Origin: Ornithinimicrobium flavum
GTDB lineage: Bacteria > Actinomycetota > Actinomycetes > Actinomycetales > Dermatophilaceae
NCBI RefSeq assembly: GCF_004526345.1
Contig: NZ_CP038213.1
Coordinates: 806,001 to 870,000, forward strand
Direction: 5' to 3'
DNA length: 64,000 bases
In this document: positions 8,223 through 22,582 of the stretch, in pieces
How positions within the stretch are numbered: position 1 is the first letter of the stretch
How the letters are laid out: each line of letters opens with the position of its first letter
Notes under the pieces: generated by a model
The model's database searches: none
What the model saw: the letters and a program-made list of their open reading frames with translations, nothing else
What the model was told of the DNA's origin: nothing
Program-made: the position numbers and the translations under genes

Positions 8223-8990
8223 ATGAACACCACCAGCAAGAGGGCCACCGGCCAGGGGATCCTGGGCGACCCGGGGGCCATCGCGCCCAGCGTCGACAAG
8301 GCGTGGCGCGACGACTTCATCATCGAGCTCCGGCTGCTGTCGGTGCCCGGCCCGAGCATCGGTGACGCCCTCATGACCGTGGAGACGCACGTGTCCGAGT
8401 CGGGGGAGAGCGCCCAGGACGCGTTCGGCGAGCCGAGGGCCTACGCCCGGGAGATCGCCCCCAGCGCCGGGGCCGGTCGGATCCGGGGGATCACCGGGTG
8501 GACCGTCGTGGGCAACATCGCCGGCCTGGTCGGGATGCTGGCGGCGGTCCGGGCGATGACCGGGTGGCTGGAGGGAGGACCCATCCAGCTCACCGTCGGG
8601 GACGGGGTCGTGCTGCTCCTCCTGCTGCTGCTCGTCACCGCCGTGCTCCGGTGGGCCTCGACGCTGCTCCGGTTCGTCGTGGAGCACAGGGTGGCCGTCG
8701 CGGTGCTGGCGCCCCTGCTGCTCATCGGCGGCTTCGTCGGTGTGCTCATGCTGCTGCGCCAGGAATGGGTGGAGGTGGGCGTCCTGCCCGTCGCCCTCGC
8801 CGCCGTGGTGCTGCTGGGGCTCAGCGTGGTGGCCGCCTGGATCGACACCCCGGCCGACGGGGACGAGATCGTCGCGCCGGAGCAGGGCCCGCGGCCCAGG
8901 ACGGCCGCCCGTCTCGGGCCCGCGCTGATCCTCCCGGTCATGACGCTGCTGCTCCTGGGGCTCACCTGGGGCCTGCACTCCCTCGCCTGA
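8223..8990 (+). CDS. HAAS-domain-like membrane protein, padR partner
   Basis: Membrane protein of 255 residues with no assignable activity. The first 85 residues are soluble and resemble the HAAS signalling domain that accompanies PadR genes (WRDDFIIELRLLSVPGPSIG, a Glu-rich helix, then DAFGEPRAYAREIA). After that come about five hydrophobic segments (roughly 95-115, 130-145, 155-180, 185-205, 235-252). It is separated from padR by one base and ends in front of a strong terminator, so both form a two-gene unit. A role in sensing or in envelope stress is inference from the pairing only. Confidence 0.75.
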   Translation: MNTTSKRATGQGILGDPGAIAPSVDKAWRDDFIIELRLLSVPGPSIGDALMTVETHVSESGESAQDAFGEPRAYAREIAPSAGAGRIRGITGWTVVGNIAGLVGMLAAVRAMTGWLEGGPIQLTVGDGVVLLLLLLLVTAVLRWASTLLRFVVEHRVAVAVLAPLLLIGGFVGVLMLLRQEWVEVGVLPVALAAVVLLGLSVVAAWIDTPADGDEIVAPEQGPRPRTAARLGPALILPVMTLLLLGLTWGLHSLA

Positions 8991-9005
8991 CGGGCCGGGG
9001 CCGGG

Positions 9006-9046
9006 CCCGCCCCCCGCCCGACCGGCGGGGGGCGGGTCCCGTCTTT
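9006..9046 (+). terminator. Rho-independent terminator of padR unit
   Basis: A 13-bp perfect stem, CCCGCCCCCCGCC (9006-9018) with GGCGGGGGGCGGG (9024-9036), closes a 5-base loop and is followed by TCCCGTCTTT. Confidence 0.85.
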
Positions 9047-9112
9047 GTGCCGACGTGCCCGGGTGACAAGATGACCTCAGACCCACACCCCAACCACGAG
9101 GACGTGACACGA

Positions 9113-9892
9113 GTGAACATCGTCGTCTGTGTGAAGTACGTGCCGGACGCCCAGGGCGACCGCACCTTCGAGGCCGACCACACCACCGACCGGGAGGCCG
9201 TCGACGGACTGCTCTCCGAGCTGGACGAGTATGCCGTGGAGGAGGCGCTGAAGATCGTCGAGGCCGGGGACGGTGAGGTCACGGTCCTCACCATGGGCCC
9301 GGACGACGCCGTCGCGGCGGTCAAGAAGAGCCTGCAGATGGGCGCCGACAAGGGGGTGCACGTCCTGGACGAGGCCATCGCCGGGTCGGACGCGGCCGCG
9401 ACCAGCCTCGTGCTGGCGGAGGCCGTCCGCAAGATCGGTGACGTGGACCTCGTCCTCACCGGCCTCGCGTCCACCGACGGCTCGATGTCGGTGGTGCCGG
9501 CGATGCTGGCCGAGCGACTGGGCCTGCCCCAGGTGACCTTCGCCTCCGAGCTGACCGTGGAGGGCGGCACGGTGCGCATCCGCCGCGACAACGAGGCCTA
9601 CTCCGAGACGGTCGAGTCGAGCCTGCCGGCCGTGGTGTCGGTGACCGACCAGATCAACGAGCCGCGCTACCCCTCCTTCAAGGGGATCATGGCGGCGAAG
9701 AAGAAGCCCGTCGAGACCTGGTCGCTGGCCGACCTGGGGGTGGACGCCTCCCAGGTCGGGCTGGGCGCCGCCTGGACCGAGGTCGTCGACGCGACCGCCC
9801 GCCCGCCGCGGGCCGCCGGCGAGGTCGTGACCGACGAGGGCGACGGCGGCGGCAAGCTGGCCGAGTTCCTGGCCTCCCGCCGGTTCGCCTGA
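9113..9892 (+). CDS. etfB: Electron transfer flavoprotein, beta subunit
   Basis: Beta subunit (259 residues) of the heterodimeric ETF that passes electrons from acyl-CoA dehydrogenases to the respiratory chain. It binds AMP and interacts with dehydrogenases. The family start NIVVCVKYVPDAQGDRTF is present, followed by LDEYAVEEALKI, the TVLTMGPDDA strand, DLVLTGLASTDGSMSVVPAM and SLPAVVSVTDQINEPRYPSF (recognition loop region). The GTG at 9113 is chosen from this N-terminus; an in-frame ATG at 9071 would add 14 unrelated residues. etfA follows after 32 bases. Confidence 0.95.
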   Translation: MNIVVCVKYVPDAQGDRTFEADHTTDREAVDGLLSELDEYAVEEALKIVEAGDGEVTVLTMGPDDAVAAVKKSLQMGADKGVHVLDEAIAGSDAAATSLVLAEAVRKIGDVDLVLTGLASTDGSMSVVPAMLAERLGLPQVTFASELTVEGGTVRIRRDNEAYSETVESSLPAVVSVTDQINEPRYPSFKGIMAAKKKPVETWSLADLGVDASQVGLGAAWTEVVDATARPPRAAGEVVTDEGDGGGKLAEFLASRRFA

Positions 9893-9924
9893 CCGACCAC
9901 GACATACCGAAGGAGCAGAGAAAC

Positions 9925-10890
9925 ATGAGCGACGTTCTTGTCCTGGTCGACCACGTCGACGGTGAGGTCCGCAGGTCGACCTTCGAGATGCTGACCGCGG
10001 CGGCCCGGCTCGGTGAGCCGGTCGCCGTCTGGGTGGGGGAGGCCGACGCGGCCCAGGCCGCGGCCGAATCCCTGGGCCGTCACGGCGCGACCGCCGTCCT
10101 GGTCGCGGGTGGACCGGCCCTGACCGACCACCTGGTCGCCCCCACCGCCGAGCTGCTCGCCGAGCTGGTGTCCGCCCGGACCCCGGCCGCGGTCCTGGTG
10201 GCCTCGACCAACGACGGCAAGGAGATCGCCGGCCGGCTGGCCGTCAAGACCTCCTCCGGCCTGATCACCGACGCCGTCGACGTCACCGCCGGCGACGGTG
10301 GCGTGCAGACGACCCAGTCGGTCTTCGCCGGCAACTGGACCGTCGTGGCCCGCGTCACCCAGGGCACCCCGGTCATCACGGTGAAGCCCAACAGCATCAG
10401 CGCGCAGGAGTCCGGCGGGGCAGCTCCCGCGGTCGAGACGGTGGACTTCACCCCGTCCGAGGCCGCGACCGCCGCCCGGATCACCCAGCGCGCGGCCAAG
10501 GAGTCCACGGGTCGGCCCTCGCTCACCGAGGCCGCGATCGTCGTGTCCGGCGGCCGTGGGACGGCGGGCGACTTCGGCCCCGTCGAGGCCTTCGCCGACT
10601 CCCTCGGCGCCGCTGTCGGAGCCTCGCGCGCCGCCGTCGACGCGGGGTGGTACCCGCACTCCCACCAGGTGGGTCAGACGGGCGTGCAGGTCTCCCCGCA
10701 GCTCTACGTCGCCGCGGGCATCTCCGGGGCGATCCAGCACCGGGCGGGCATGCAGACCTCCAAGACGATCGTGGCGGTCAACAAGGACCCGGAGGCCCCG
10801 ATCTTCGAGCTGGTCGACTACGGCATCGTCGGCGACCTGTTCACCGTCCTGCCGCAGGCCACCGACGCGGTCAACCAGCGCAAGGGCTGA
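9925..10890 (+). CDS. etfA: Electron transfer flavoprotein, alpha subunit
   Basis: Alpha subunit (321 residues) carrying the FAD of ETF. The N-terminal domain has [20 protein letters not shown]; the C-terminal FAD domain has [86 protein letters not shown] and DLFTVLPQ, all diagnostic. The ATG at 9925 follows an AAGGAG ribosome binding site. It forms an operon with etfB and is the entry to a conserved actinobacterial run that continues with cysteine desulfurase and mnmA. Confidence 0.96.
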   Translation: MSDVLVLVDHVDGEVRRSTFEMLTAAARLGEPVAVWVGEADAAQAAAESLGRHGATAVLVAGGPALTDHLVAPTAELLAELVSARTPAAVLVASTNDGKEIAGRLAVKTSSGLITDAVDVTAGDGGVQTTQSVFAGNWTVVARVTQGTPVITVKPNSISAQESGGAAPAVETVDFTPSEAATAARITQRAAKESTGRPSLTEAAIVVSGGRGTAGDFGPVEAFADSLGAAVGASRAAVDAGWYPHSHQVGQTGVQVSPQLYVAAGISGAIQHRAGMQTSKTIVAVNKDPEAPIFELVDYGIVGDLFTVLPQATDAVNQRKG

Positions 10891-10908
10891 CCGCGCAGGG
10901 CGGTCACC

Positions 10909-10914
10909 TACCCT
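10909..10914 (+). promoter_or_regulatory. -10 element of cysteine desulfurase gene (leaderless)
   Basis: TACCCT, 8 bases before the ATG at 10923. It suggests that the desulfurase-mnmA unit has its own promoter inside the etf run. Confidence 0.45.
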
Positions 10915-10922
10915 GGGGGACG

Positions 10923-12131
10923 ATGCCCTCGACCGTCTATCTAGACCACGCCGCCACGACCTCGGTCCTTCCAGAGGTCGTGGCGGCCGTCGCCGCGACC
11001 CTGGGGCAGGTGGGGAACGCCTCGTCCACGCACGGGCCGGGTCGGCAGGCCCGGAGCACGGTCGAGGGTGCGCGGGAGGACATCGCCGACGCCCTGGGGG
11101 TCCATCCCTCGGAGGTCGTCTTCACCTCCGGCGGCACCGAGTCCGACAACATCGCCGTCACCGGCACCTTCCTGGCCCGCCGGGCGGCGGACCCGCGGAA
11201 GACGCGGGTCGTGACCACGCCGGTCGAGCACCACGCCGTGCTCGACCAGGTCGACCACCTCGTGGCCGAGCAGGGCGCCGCGGTCACCTGGGTCGAGCCG
11301 GACGAGACGGGGGTGATCACCCCGGAGGCCCTGCAGGACGCCCTGGCGCAGGGGTCCGGCCCGGACGACGTGGCGGTCGCCTCGGTCATGTGGGCCAACA
11401 ACGAGATCGGCACCGTGCAGGACGTCCCCCGCCTGGCCGAGGTATGCCGTGCCGCCGGGGTCCCGCTGCACACCGACGCGGTGCAGGCGCTGAGTCAGGT
11501 TGAGCTCCCCCTCTCCGGCCTGGGCACCGGCGCGACGCCGGACCTGGTCGCCCTGACGGGGCACAAGGTCGGCGGACCCGTCGGCAACGGCCTGCTGCTC
11601 GCGGCACGTGGTCAGTCGCCCGTCCCGGTCCTGCGGGGCGGCGGCCAGGAGCGGGGCCTGCGGCCCGGCACCCTGGACGTCGCCGGGATCGCCGGCCTAG
11701 CCTTGGCCGTCCGCCACGCCGTCACCGACCTGGCCCGGCATGCCGCGCGCGTCGGCGCCCTGCGGGACCGGCTCCTTGCCGGGGCGCTGCGCACCGACCC
11801 GTCCCTGCGGGTGAGCGGGCCGTGGCGACCGGGGGACCTGACCGGCCGGCTCCCGGGCAACGCCCACCTGCAGGTGCCCGGCGCCGACAGCGACTCCCTC
11901 CTCTACCTGCTCGACGCCGCGGGGGTGGCCTGCTCCGCCGGCTCGGCCTGCACGGCGGGGGTGACCCGCCCGAGCCACGTCCTGCTCGCCTGCGGCGTCC
12001 CGGAGGACCTGGCCCGCGGCGCCCTCCGGCTCACGCTCGGGCGGACGTCCACCGAGGCGGACGTCGACGCCTTCCTCGCCGTGCTGCCGCAGGTCCTGGA
12101 CCGGGCCCGGCGCGCGAGGGCGGCCTCCTGA
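10923..12131 (+). CDS. Cysteine desulfurase, NifS/IscS type
   Basis: PLP enzyme of 402 residues that removes sulfur from cysteine as an enzyme-bound persulfide. Visible features: [15 protein letters not shown] at the N-terminus, the substrate-binding [17 protein letters not shown] with PLP-stacking His, HTDAVQA, the PLP lysine in [33 protein letters not shown], and the catalytic Cys loop [19 protein letters not shown]. It overlaps mnmA by one base, and its likely job is to donate sulfur to MnmA for tRNA 2-thiouridine. It could also serve iron-sulfur assembly. Confidence 0.94.
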   Translation: MPSTVYLDHAATTSVLPEVVAAVAATLGQVGNASSTHGPGRQARSTVEGAREDIADALGVHPSEVVFTSGGTESDNIAVTGTFLARRAADPRKTRVVTTPVEHHAVLDQVDHLVAEQGAAVTWVEPDETGVITPEALQDALAQGSGPDDVAVASVMWANNEIGTVQDVPRLAEVCRAAGVPLHTDAVQALSQVELPLSGLGTGATPDLVALTGHKVGGPVGNGLLLAARGQSPVPVLRGGGQERGLRPGTLDVAGIAGLALAVRHAVTDLARHAARVGALRDRLLAGALRTDPSLRVSGPWRPGDLTGRLPGNAHLQVPGADSDSLLYLLDAAGVACSAGSACTAGVTRPSHVLLACGVPEDLARGALRLTLGRTSTEADVDAFLAVLPQVLDRARRARAAS

Positions 12132-13246
12132 TGCGCGTCGTCGCCGCCATGAGCGGAGGGGTGGACTCCGCCGTCGCCGCCGCCCGGATGCTCGACGCCG
12201 GTCACGAGGTCGTGGGGGTCCACCTCGCGCTGGCCCGGTCGGCGGCCACCCTGCGCGAGAGCGCCCGCGGCTGCTGCACCCTCGAGGACGCCGGAGACGC
12301 GCGCAGGGTCGCCGACCGGCTCGGCATCCCGTTCTACGTCTGGGACATGGCCGAGCGGTTCCAGCAGGACGTGATCGAGGACTTCGTCGCGGAGTACGCC
12401 GCGGGTCGCACCCCCAACCCCTGCCTGCGCTGCAACGAGAAGATCAAGTTCTCCGCGCTCCTCGACAAGGCGCTGGCCCTCGGCTTCGACGCGGTGGCCA
12501 CCGGTCACTACGCCCAGGTGGTCGAGGTCGCCGATCCCGCTGCGCCGCAGGGGATCCGGCGTGAGCTGCACCGGGCAGTCGACCCGGCCAAGGACCAGTC
12601 CTACGTGCTGGGGGTGCTGGACGCCGACCAGCTCGCCCGGGCCTTCTTCCCGCTGGGGGACACCACCAAGACCCGGATCCGGGAGGAGGCGCGCGAGCGC
12701 GGCTTCGCGGTCGCGAGGAAGCCGGACAGCCACGACATCTGTTTCATCCCCGACGGGGACACCCGCGGCTGGCTCGCGGAGCGGCTCGGCGCGCAAATCG
12801 GCCCGGTGGTGGACGAGCACGGCGAGGTCCTGGGTCAGCACGGCGGGGCGCACGGCTACACCGTCGGCCAGCGCCGCGGCCTGGGGCTGAAGGTCCCGCC
12901 CGCGGACGGCAGCAAGCGCTACGTCCTGTCCACCGACACCCGCACCAACACCGTCGTCGTCGGTCCCGAGGAGCTCCTCGGGGTGGACACGATCCTGGCC
13001 GACCACGTGCGCTGGTGCGGCCCCGCCCCCTCCGGCGAGGTCCGGGTGGGGGCCCAGGTTCGGGCCCACGGCCAGGAGTATGCGGCGACCGCCCGCGTCG
13101 TCGCGGACGGCATACCCGGGAAGGGTCTGGAGGTGCACCTGGACGAGCGGATCCGCGGGGTCGCCCCCGGCCAGTCGGTCGTGCTCTACGACGGCACGCG
13201 GGTGCTGGGCTCGGGCACCATCGCCCGCGCCTCTCGCCGCACGTGA
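12131..13246 (+). CDS. mnmA: tRNA-specific 2-thiouridylase MnmA
   Basis: Adenylates and thiolates U34 of Glu, Gln and Lys tRNAs. The protein (371 residues) has the PP-loop [10 protein letters not shown] at the N-terminus, the first catalytic Cys in [30 protein letters not shown], the segment [14 protein letters not shown] with the second catalytic Cys, and VGQRRGLGL in the central domain. The ATG overlaps the stop of the cysteine desulfurase gene (ATGA), as fits a sulfur relay pair. The GGTATGCCG-type 9-mer inside it (13109) supplies a rare ATA codon. Confidence 0.96.
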   Translation: MRVVAAMSGGVDSAVAAARMLDAGHEVVGVHLALARSAATLRESARGCCTLEDAGDARRVADRLGIPFYVWDMAERFQQDVIEDFVAEYAAGRTPNPCLRCNEKIKFSALLDKALALGFDAVATGHYAQVVEVADPAAPQGIRRELHRAVDPAKDQSYVLGVLDADQLARAFFPLGDTTKTRIREEARERGFAVARKPDSHDICFIPDGDTRGWLAERLGAQIGPVVDEHGEVLGQHGGAHGYTVGQRRGLGLKVPPADGSKRYVLSTDTRTNTVVVGPEELLGVDTILADHVRWCGPAPSGEVRVGAQVRAHGQEYAATARVVADGIPGKGLEVHLDERIRGVAPGQSVVLYDGTRVLGSGTIARASRRT

Positions 13247-13256
13247 CGACCGCCCC

Positions 13257-14075
13257 GTGACCGGGGACGGGGGTGCGGCCCTCGGGCTGCTGTCGGGGGT
13301 CGCCGCGGCGGTGCTCTTCGGTCTCGCGGCCGTCGTCCAGGCCAGGGCCGTGCGTGACGACTCCGCCCGCCTCACCGGGCTGCTGCCCTTCGTCCGGTGG
13401 GCCGTGGGTCGTCCGTGGATGCTGGCGGTGGTCGTCGCCTACCTGGCCGGGTTCGTGCTCCACGCGGTGGCGATCTGGCTGCTGCCGCTCTACCTCGCGC
13501 AGGCCAGCATCGCTCTGTCCCTGCCGGTGACGGCGCTGGCCTCCGCCCGGCTCGCGGAGGTGCTAGGCGGGTCGGGATGGCTCGGGATCGCGGCCGTCTC
13601 GGGCGGCCTGGTGCTGCTGGCGGCGGGGGCCGGCCCGGCCGGGGCGGTGGTGGCGGGCGCGGGCTTCGCGCTGGGGCTCGTGGTCGTGCTGCTGGCCCTG
13701 CTGGCGCTGGGTCTGCTGCTGCGCGGCGCCGGTCCGGTCCTGCTGGGGTGGCTCGCCGGTCTGGGGTATGCCGGGTCCGCCCTGGCGGTGCGGGGCGTGG
13801 AGCTGCCGCTGTCCCCGGCGGTCGCCGTCGCCGCGCTGGCGGTGCCCGGCTACGGGCTCCTGGGGTTCTGGCTCTATTCGCGGGCGCTGGACCGGGCCCT
13901 GGTCTCGACGGCCACCGCGCCGATGATCACCGCGCAGACCTTCCTGCCGGCGCTCGTGGGGGTGGCCTGGCTGGGGGACGGGGTCCGCCCGGGCTGGGGC
14001 GCGGCGATCGTCGTCGGGCTGCTGCTCGCGACCGGTGGCACGGCCCTGCTCCAACGCCGCACCCGGCGACCGTAG
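13257..14075 (+). CDS. EamA/DMT-like multi-pass membrane protein
   Basis: Protein of 272 residues with about nine hydrophobic segments, nearly all of its length, in the pattern of the drug/metabolite transporter superfamily. The tail is basic (LLQRRTRRP). The GTG at 13257 is 10 bases after the mnmA stop; the resulting N-terminus VTGDGGAALG runs straight into the first membrane helix. Substrate is unknown. A second, unrelated EamA transporter gene follows two genes later, with a MetE-like protein between them. Confidence 0.75.
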   Translation: MTGDGGAALGLLSGVAAAVLFGLAAVVQARAVRDDSARLTGLLPFVRWAVGRPWMLAVVVAYLAGFVLHAVAIWLLPLYLAQASIALSLPVTALASARLAEVLGGSGWLGIAAVSGGLVLLAAGAGPAGAVVAGAGFALGLVVVLLALLALGLLLRGAGPVLLGWLAGLGYAGSALAVRGVELPLSPAVAVAALAVPGYGLLGFWLYSRALDRALVSTATAPMITAQTFLPALVGVAWLGDGVRPGWGAAIVVGLLLATGGTALLQRRTRRP

Positions 14076-14078
14076 GGT
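14073..14078 (+). promoter_or_regulatory. -10 element of MetE-like gene (leaderless)
   Basis: TAGGGT with its T-A formed by the stop codon of the preceding gene, 6 bases before the GTG at 14085. Confidence 0.45.
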
Positions 14079-14084
14079 GGCCCG

Positions 14085-18450
<4,366 letters not shown>

Positions 18451-18563
18451 GGTCCCCGGCGCGCACCAGGGGTCGGCTGCGCGTCGCAGCGGGGAGGCCC
18501 ACCGAGCCGGCACGGGTCCCCGTCGGTGTCGTGATCGTGCCGGGTCGGGGGCACACTGGAGGT

Positions 18564-18989
18564 ATGCGCCGACTCTGGATCGTCCTCCTCGCGCTCGTCG
18601 TGGTGGTCGTCGGCGCCTCCCTCTGGCAGGGGGACCGGCTCTTCGCCGGTGTCTACGCCCTGGGCGGTCTCGCCCTGGTCTGGTGGACCGCCCCCTGGCG
18701 CGGCGGGCGCACCACCACCCATCAGGAGGTCCTTGCGATGCCCGAGTCCGACCGTCCCGTCGTCATCTACTGGCGGCCCGGCTGCGGCTTCTGCCAGCGC
18801 CTCAAGGCGCACCTGGGGCGGGACGGCGAGCGCGCCACCTGGGTGAACATCTGGCAGGACGAGGCCGCCGCTGCCTACGTGCGCGAGGTCAACGGCGGCG
18901 ACGAGACGGTGCCGACCGTGGTGATCGACGGCATACCCCACACCAACCCGCGCCCTGCGCTGGTGCTGGAGCGGCTGCGCGCCTCCTGA
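18564..18989 (+). CDS. Mycoredoxin/glutaredoxin-like protein with optional membrane anchor
   Basis: Thiol oxidoreductase with the redox motif CGFC in VVIYWRPGCGFCQRLKAH and the cis-Pro segment ETVPTVVIDGIPHTNP. From the first ATG (18564) the product has 141 residues, with two N-terminal membrane segments (about 4-20 and 25-43). A second in-frame ATG at 18738 has a perfect AGGAGG (18724-18729) and would give an 83-residue soluble protein of exactly mycoredoxin size. Either or both may be used. Mycoredoxins reduce mixed disulfides with mycothiol. Lies between ligA and gatC. Confidence 0.82.
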   Translation: MRRLWIVLLALVVVVVGASLWQGDRLFAGVYALGGLALVWWTAPWRGGRTTTHQEVLAMPESDRPVVIYWRPGCGFCQRLKAHLGRDGERATWVNIWQDEAAAAYVREVNGGDETVPTVVIDGIPHTNPRPALVLERLRAS

Positions 18990-18995
18990 CGGACG

Positions 18996-19113
18996 CATGC
19001 ACGTTCCTGCACCGGATGCAGCGTCGTCGCGCGTGCCTGCGGTGCATGAGCGTGCATGACGCGGCGTGAGGTGGCCGCCCGGCGTGCCTGCGGTGCATGA
19101 GCGTGCATGACGC
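18996..19113. repeat. GTGCATGA repeat cluster upstream of gatC
   Basis: Two identical 32-bp copies lie at 19031-19062 and 19082-19113; their ends read GCGTGCCTGCGG and GCGTGCATGACGC. An inverted, partly degenerate copy lies at 18996-19022. The core CGTGCATGACG is the same word found in the inverted repeats around the AbiEi/DUF559 gene at 6.5-7.8 kb. Confidence 0.75.
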
Positions 19114-19180
19114 AGCCCGAGGCTCGCCGGCCCGGGGCCATCCGCCCGTGGGCCCGGCGGTCGGGCGCCCGGTGCGACCG

Positions 19181-19186
19181 TAGACT
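19181..19186 (+). promoter_or_regulatory. -10 element of gatCAB (leaderless)
   Basis: TAGACT, 7 bases before the gatC ATG at 19194. Confidence 0.55.
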
Positions 19187-19193
19187 GGCCCGC

Positions 19194-19490
19194 ATGTCCA
19201 ACCTCTCCCGCGACGATGTCGCGCACGTCGCCATGCTGGCGCGCATCCAGCTCGAGGACTCCGAGCTGGACCGCCTCGCCGGCCAGCTCGACCAGATCGT
19301 CGACTGGGTGGGCCAGGTCAACGAGGTCGCTGCCGCCGACGTGCCCCCGATGTCGCACCCGCTGCCCCTGGTCAACGTCACCCGCCCGGACGAGGTGCGC
19401 CCGAGCCTGAGCGCCGAGCAGGCGCTGGCCAACGCGCCCGACGCCGAGGACGGCCGCTTCGGCGTCCCGCGGATCCTGGACGAGGAGTGA
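19194..19490 (+). CDS. gatC: Asp-tRNA(Asn)/Glu-tRNA(Gln) amidotransferase subunit C
   Basis: Small subunit (98 residues) that wraps around GatA and GatB and stabilises the amidotransferase. The family signature is clear: [20 protein letters not shown], then [14 protein letters not shown], and near the end [19 protein letters not shown]. The ATG at 19194 is supported by the -10 hexamer 7 bases upstream; an earlier start would run into the repeat cluster. gatA begins 2 bases after its stop. Confidence 0.95.
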   Translation: MSNLSRDDVAHVAMLARIQLEDSELDRLAGQLDQIVDWVGQVNEVAAADVPPMSHPLPLVNVTRPDEVRPSLSAEQALANAPDAEDGRFGVPRILDEE

Positions 19491-19492
19491 GG

Positions 19493-21028
19493 ATGACGAG
19501 CACGACCCAGACCGGTGGGGCCCGCGACCTGACCCTGCTCACCGCCGTGCAGATGGCTGACGGCCTGGCCGCGGGGACCTTCACCTCCGTCGAGCTGACC
19601 CAGGCGCACCTGGACCGCATCCAGCGGCTCAACCCCGCCCTCAACGCCTTCCTCCTCGTCGACGCCGAGGGGGCGCTGGCCACCGCGGCCAACGTCGACG
19701 AGGCCCGCGCCGCGGGGGAGAAGCTCCCGCGGCTGGCCGGCGTCCCCGTCGCGGTCAAGGACATCGCCTGCACCCAGGGGCTGACCACCACCGCCGGCTC
19801 GCGGATGCTCGAGCACTTCGTCCCGCCCTACGACGCCACGATCGTGCGGCGGCTCAAGGACGCGCGGATGCCGATCCTCGGCAAGACCAACATGGACGAG
19901 TTCGCTATGGGCTCCTCCACCGAGCACAGCGCCTTCGGCCCCACCCGCAACCCGTGGGACCTGGACCGCATCCCCGGCGGGTCCGGCGGGGGGAGCAGCG
20001 CCGCCGTCGCGGCGCACCTGGCCCCCCTGGCCATCGGCTCCGACACCGGCGGCTCGATCCGTCAGCCGGCCGCCGTCACCGGCACGGTCGGCGTCAAGCC
20101 CACCTACGGCGGGGTGAGCCGCTACGGCATCATCGCGCTCGCCTCCAGCCTCGACCAGATCGGTCCGTGCGCGCGGACGGTCGCGGACGCGGCCCTGCTG
20201 CACGAGGTCCTGGGCGGGCACGACCCGCTGGACTCCACGTCGATCGACGCCCCGGTCCCGCCCGTCGTCGCGGCCGCCACCGGCACCCGTGACCTGACCG
20301 GACTGCGGGTCGGTGTGGTCACCGAGATCGGCGGGGAGGGGTTCCAGCCCGGCGTCCTCGCGCGCTTCGACGAGGCGCTGGAGCAGCTGCGCGGGCTCGG
20401 TGCCGAGGTCGTGACGGTCTCGTGCCCCCACTTCGTCTACGCGATGGCGGCCTACTACCTCATCCTCCCCTCGGAGGCGAGCTCCAACCTGGCCCGCTAC
20501 GACGCCATGCGCTACGGCCTGCGCGTCGTGCCGGAGGGCAGCCCGAGCGCCGAGCAGGTCATGGCCGCCAGCCGCGACGCCGGCTTCGGCGACGAGGTCA
20601 AGCGCCGCATCATCCTGGGCACCTACGCGCTGTCCAGCGGCTACTACGACGCCTACTACGGCCAGGCCCAGAAGGTCCGCACCCTCATCGCGCGCGACTT
20701 CGCGGCCGCCTTCGAGCAGGTCGACGTCATCGTCGGCCCGACGGCGCCCACGACGGCGTTCCGGATCGGGGACAAGCTCGAGGACCCCATGGCGATGTAC
20801 CTCAACGACATCGCCACCATCCCCGCCAACCTCGCCGGGATCCCCGGGATGTCGATCCCGTCCGGCCTGGCCGACGAGGACGGGCTGCCCGCCGGGGTGC
20901 AGATCCTGGCCCCCGCCATGGAGGACCAGCGGCTCTACGCCGTCGGCGCGGCCCTGGAGGAGGCGCTGCAGCAGGCGCAGGGCGGCTACGTGTTCGAGAA
21001 GGCTCCCGAGATCGAGGTGACGGCATGA
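19493..21028 (+). CDS. gatA: Asp-tRNA(Asn)/Glu-tRNA(Gln) amidotransferase subunit A
   Basis: Amidase-signature subunit (511 residues) that hydrolyses glutamine and channels ammonia to GatB. The Ser-cisSer-Lys triad is intact: Lys in [13 protein letters not shown], the Gly/Ser-rich [20 protein letters not shown], and [14 protein letters not shown]. Further family segments are [20 protein letters not shown] and [14 protein letters not shown]. The ATG at 19493 sits directly behind a GAGGAG/GTGAGG ribosome binding region; the GTG six bases earlier is less likely. gatB overlaps by ATGA. Confidence 0.96.
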   Translation: MTSTTQTGGARDLTLLTAVQMADGLAAGTFTSVELTQAHLDRIQRLNPALNAFLLVDAEGALATAANVDEARAAGEKLPRLAGVPVAVKDIACTQGLTTTAGSRMLEHFVPPYDATIVRRLKDARMPILGKTNMDEFAMGSSTEHSAFGPTRNPWDLDRIPGGSGGGSSAAVAAHLAPLAIGSDTGGSIRQPAAVTGTVGVKPTYGGVSRYGIIALASSLDQIGPCARTVADAALLHEVLGGHDPLDSTSIDAPVPPVVAAATGTRDLTGLRVGVVTEIGGEGFQPGVLARFDEALEQLRGLGAEVVTVSCPHFVYAMAAYYLILPSEASSNLARYDAMRYGLRVVPEGSPSAEQVMAASRDAGFGDEVKRRIILGTYALSSGYYDAYYGQAQKVRTLIARDFAAAFEQVDVIVGPTAPTTAFRIGDKLEDPMAMYLNDIATIPANLAGIPGMSIPSGLADEDGLPAGVQILAPAMEDQRLYAVGAALEEALQQAQGGYVFEKAPEIEVTA

Positions 21029-22571
21029 CGACCACCGCCCGCCCCGCGCACGCCGAGGACACGGTGCCCTACGAGGAGGCCCTGAGCCGCTACGAGCCGG
21101 TGATGGGCCTGGAGGTCCACGTCGAGCTCAACACCCGGACCAAGATGTTCTGCGGGTGCGCCACCGGCTTCGGGGAGGCGCCGAACACCCAGACCTGCCC
21201 GGTCTGCCTGGGCCTGCCCGGGGCCCTGCCGGTCGTCAACGGCACGGCGGTGGAGTCGGCGATCAGGATCGGTCTGGCGCTCAACTGCAAGATCGCGTCC
21301 TGGTGCCGCTTCGCCCGGAAGAACTACTTCTACCCGGACATGCCGAAGAACTTCCAGACCTCGCAGTACGACGAGCCGATCGCCTTCGACGGCCACCTGG
21401 ACGTCGAGGTCCCGGCGAACGAGAGCGGCGGCGAGCCGTTCACCTTCCGGGTGGAGATCGAGCGCGCCCACATGGAGGAGGACACCGGCAAGTCCACCCA
21501 CGTGGGTGGGGCCACCGGGCGGATCCACGGGGCCGACTACTCGATCGTCGACTACAACCGGGCAGGCATACCCCTCATCGAGATCGTCACCCGGCCGATG
21601 CTCGGGGCCGGCGACCGGGCCCCCGAGGTGGCCAGGGCCTACGTGGCGGCGCTGCGCGACCTGCTCAAGGCGCTCGACGTCTCCGACGTCCGGATGGAGC
21701 AGGGCTCGATGCGTTGCGACGCCAACGTCTCGCTCATGCCCGTCGGGTCCGAGGTGCTGGGCACCCGCACGGAGACCAAGAACGTCAACTCCCTGCGCTC
21801 GGTGGAGCGGGCCGTCCGCTACGAGATCACCCGCCACGCCGCGATCCTCGACGCGGGGGAGAAGGTCTTCCAGGAGACCCGCCACTGGCACGAGGACACC
21901 GGTATGACGACGGCCGGCCGGCCCAAGTCCGACGCCGACGACTACCGCTACTTCCCCGAGCCCGACCTCGTGCCCGTGGCCCCGAGCCGTGAGGACGTGG
22001 AGCGCCTGCGCGCGACCCTGCCGGAGAACCGGTCGAGCGCCGCCGCCGGCTGCAGGCCGGGTGGGGCTTCTCCGACCTGGAGATGCGGGACGTCGTCAAC
22101 GCCGGTGCCGTCGAGGTGATCGAGGAGACCGTGTCCGCGGGAGCCTCGCCCGCCGCGGCCCGCAAGTGGTGGACCGGCGACCTGGCCCGGCGTGCCAACG
22201 CCCAGGGAGTCGCCGTGACCGAGCTGGGGGTTACCCCCGCGCACATCGCGGAGCTGGACGGTCTGGTCGGGTCCGGGCGCCTCAACGACTCCATGGCCCG
22301 TCAGGTGATGGAGGGTGTGGTGGCAGGCGAGGGCGGCCCGACCCAGGTCGCGGACGCGCGCGGGCTCGAGCTGGTCCAGGACGACGGCGCGCTGCAGGCC
22401 GCGGTGGACACGGTCATCGCCGCGAACGCCGACGTCGCCGAGAAGATCCGCGGCGGCAAGGTGCAGGCCGCGGGTGCCCTCATCGGCCAGGTGATGAAGG
22501 AGATGCGGGGGCAGGCCGACGCGGCCAGGGCCCGGGAGCTCATCCTGTCGACGCTCGGCGTCGAGGGCTGA
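21025..22571 (+). pseudogene. gatB: Asp-tRNA(Asn)/Glu-tRNA(Gln) amidotransferase subunit B, interrupted by a frameshift
   Basis: GatB phosphorylates mischarged Glu- or Asp-tRNA and completes amidation. The first part is normal: [61 protein letters not shown]. After RATLPENR (about 22032) the frame runs into nonsense and stops at 22119. The rest of the protein ([20 protein letters not shown] and the YqeY-like tail to 22571) is intact in another frame. One missing G in the CGGTCG stretch explains this. The subunit is normally essential where GlnRS or AsnRS is absent, so a sequencing error is more likely than real loss. Confidence 0.9.
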
Positions 22572-22582
22572 CGCCCGCCGGC

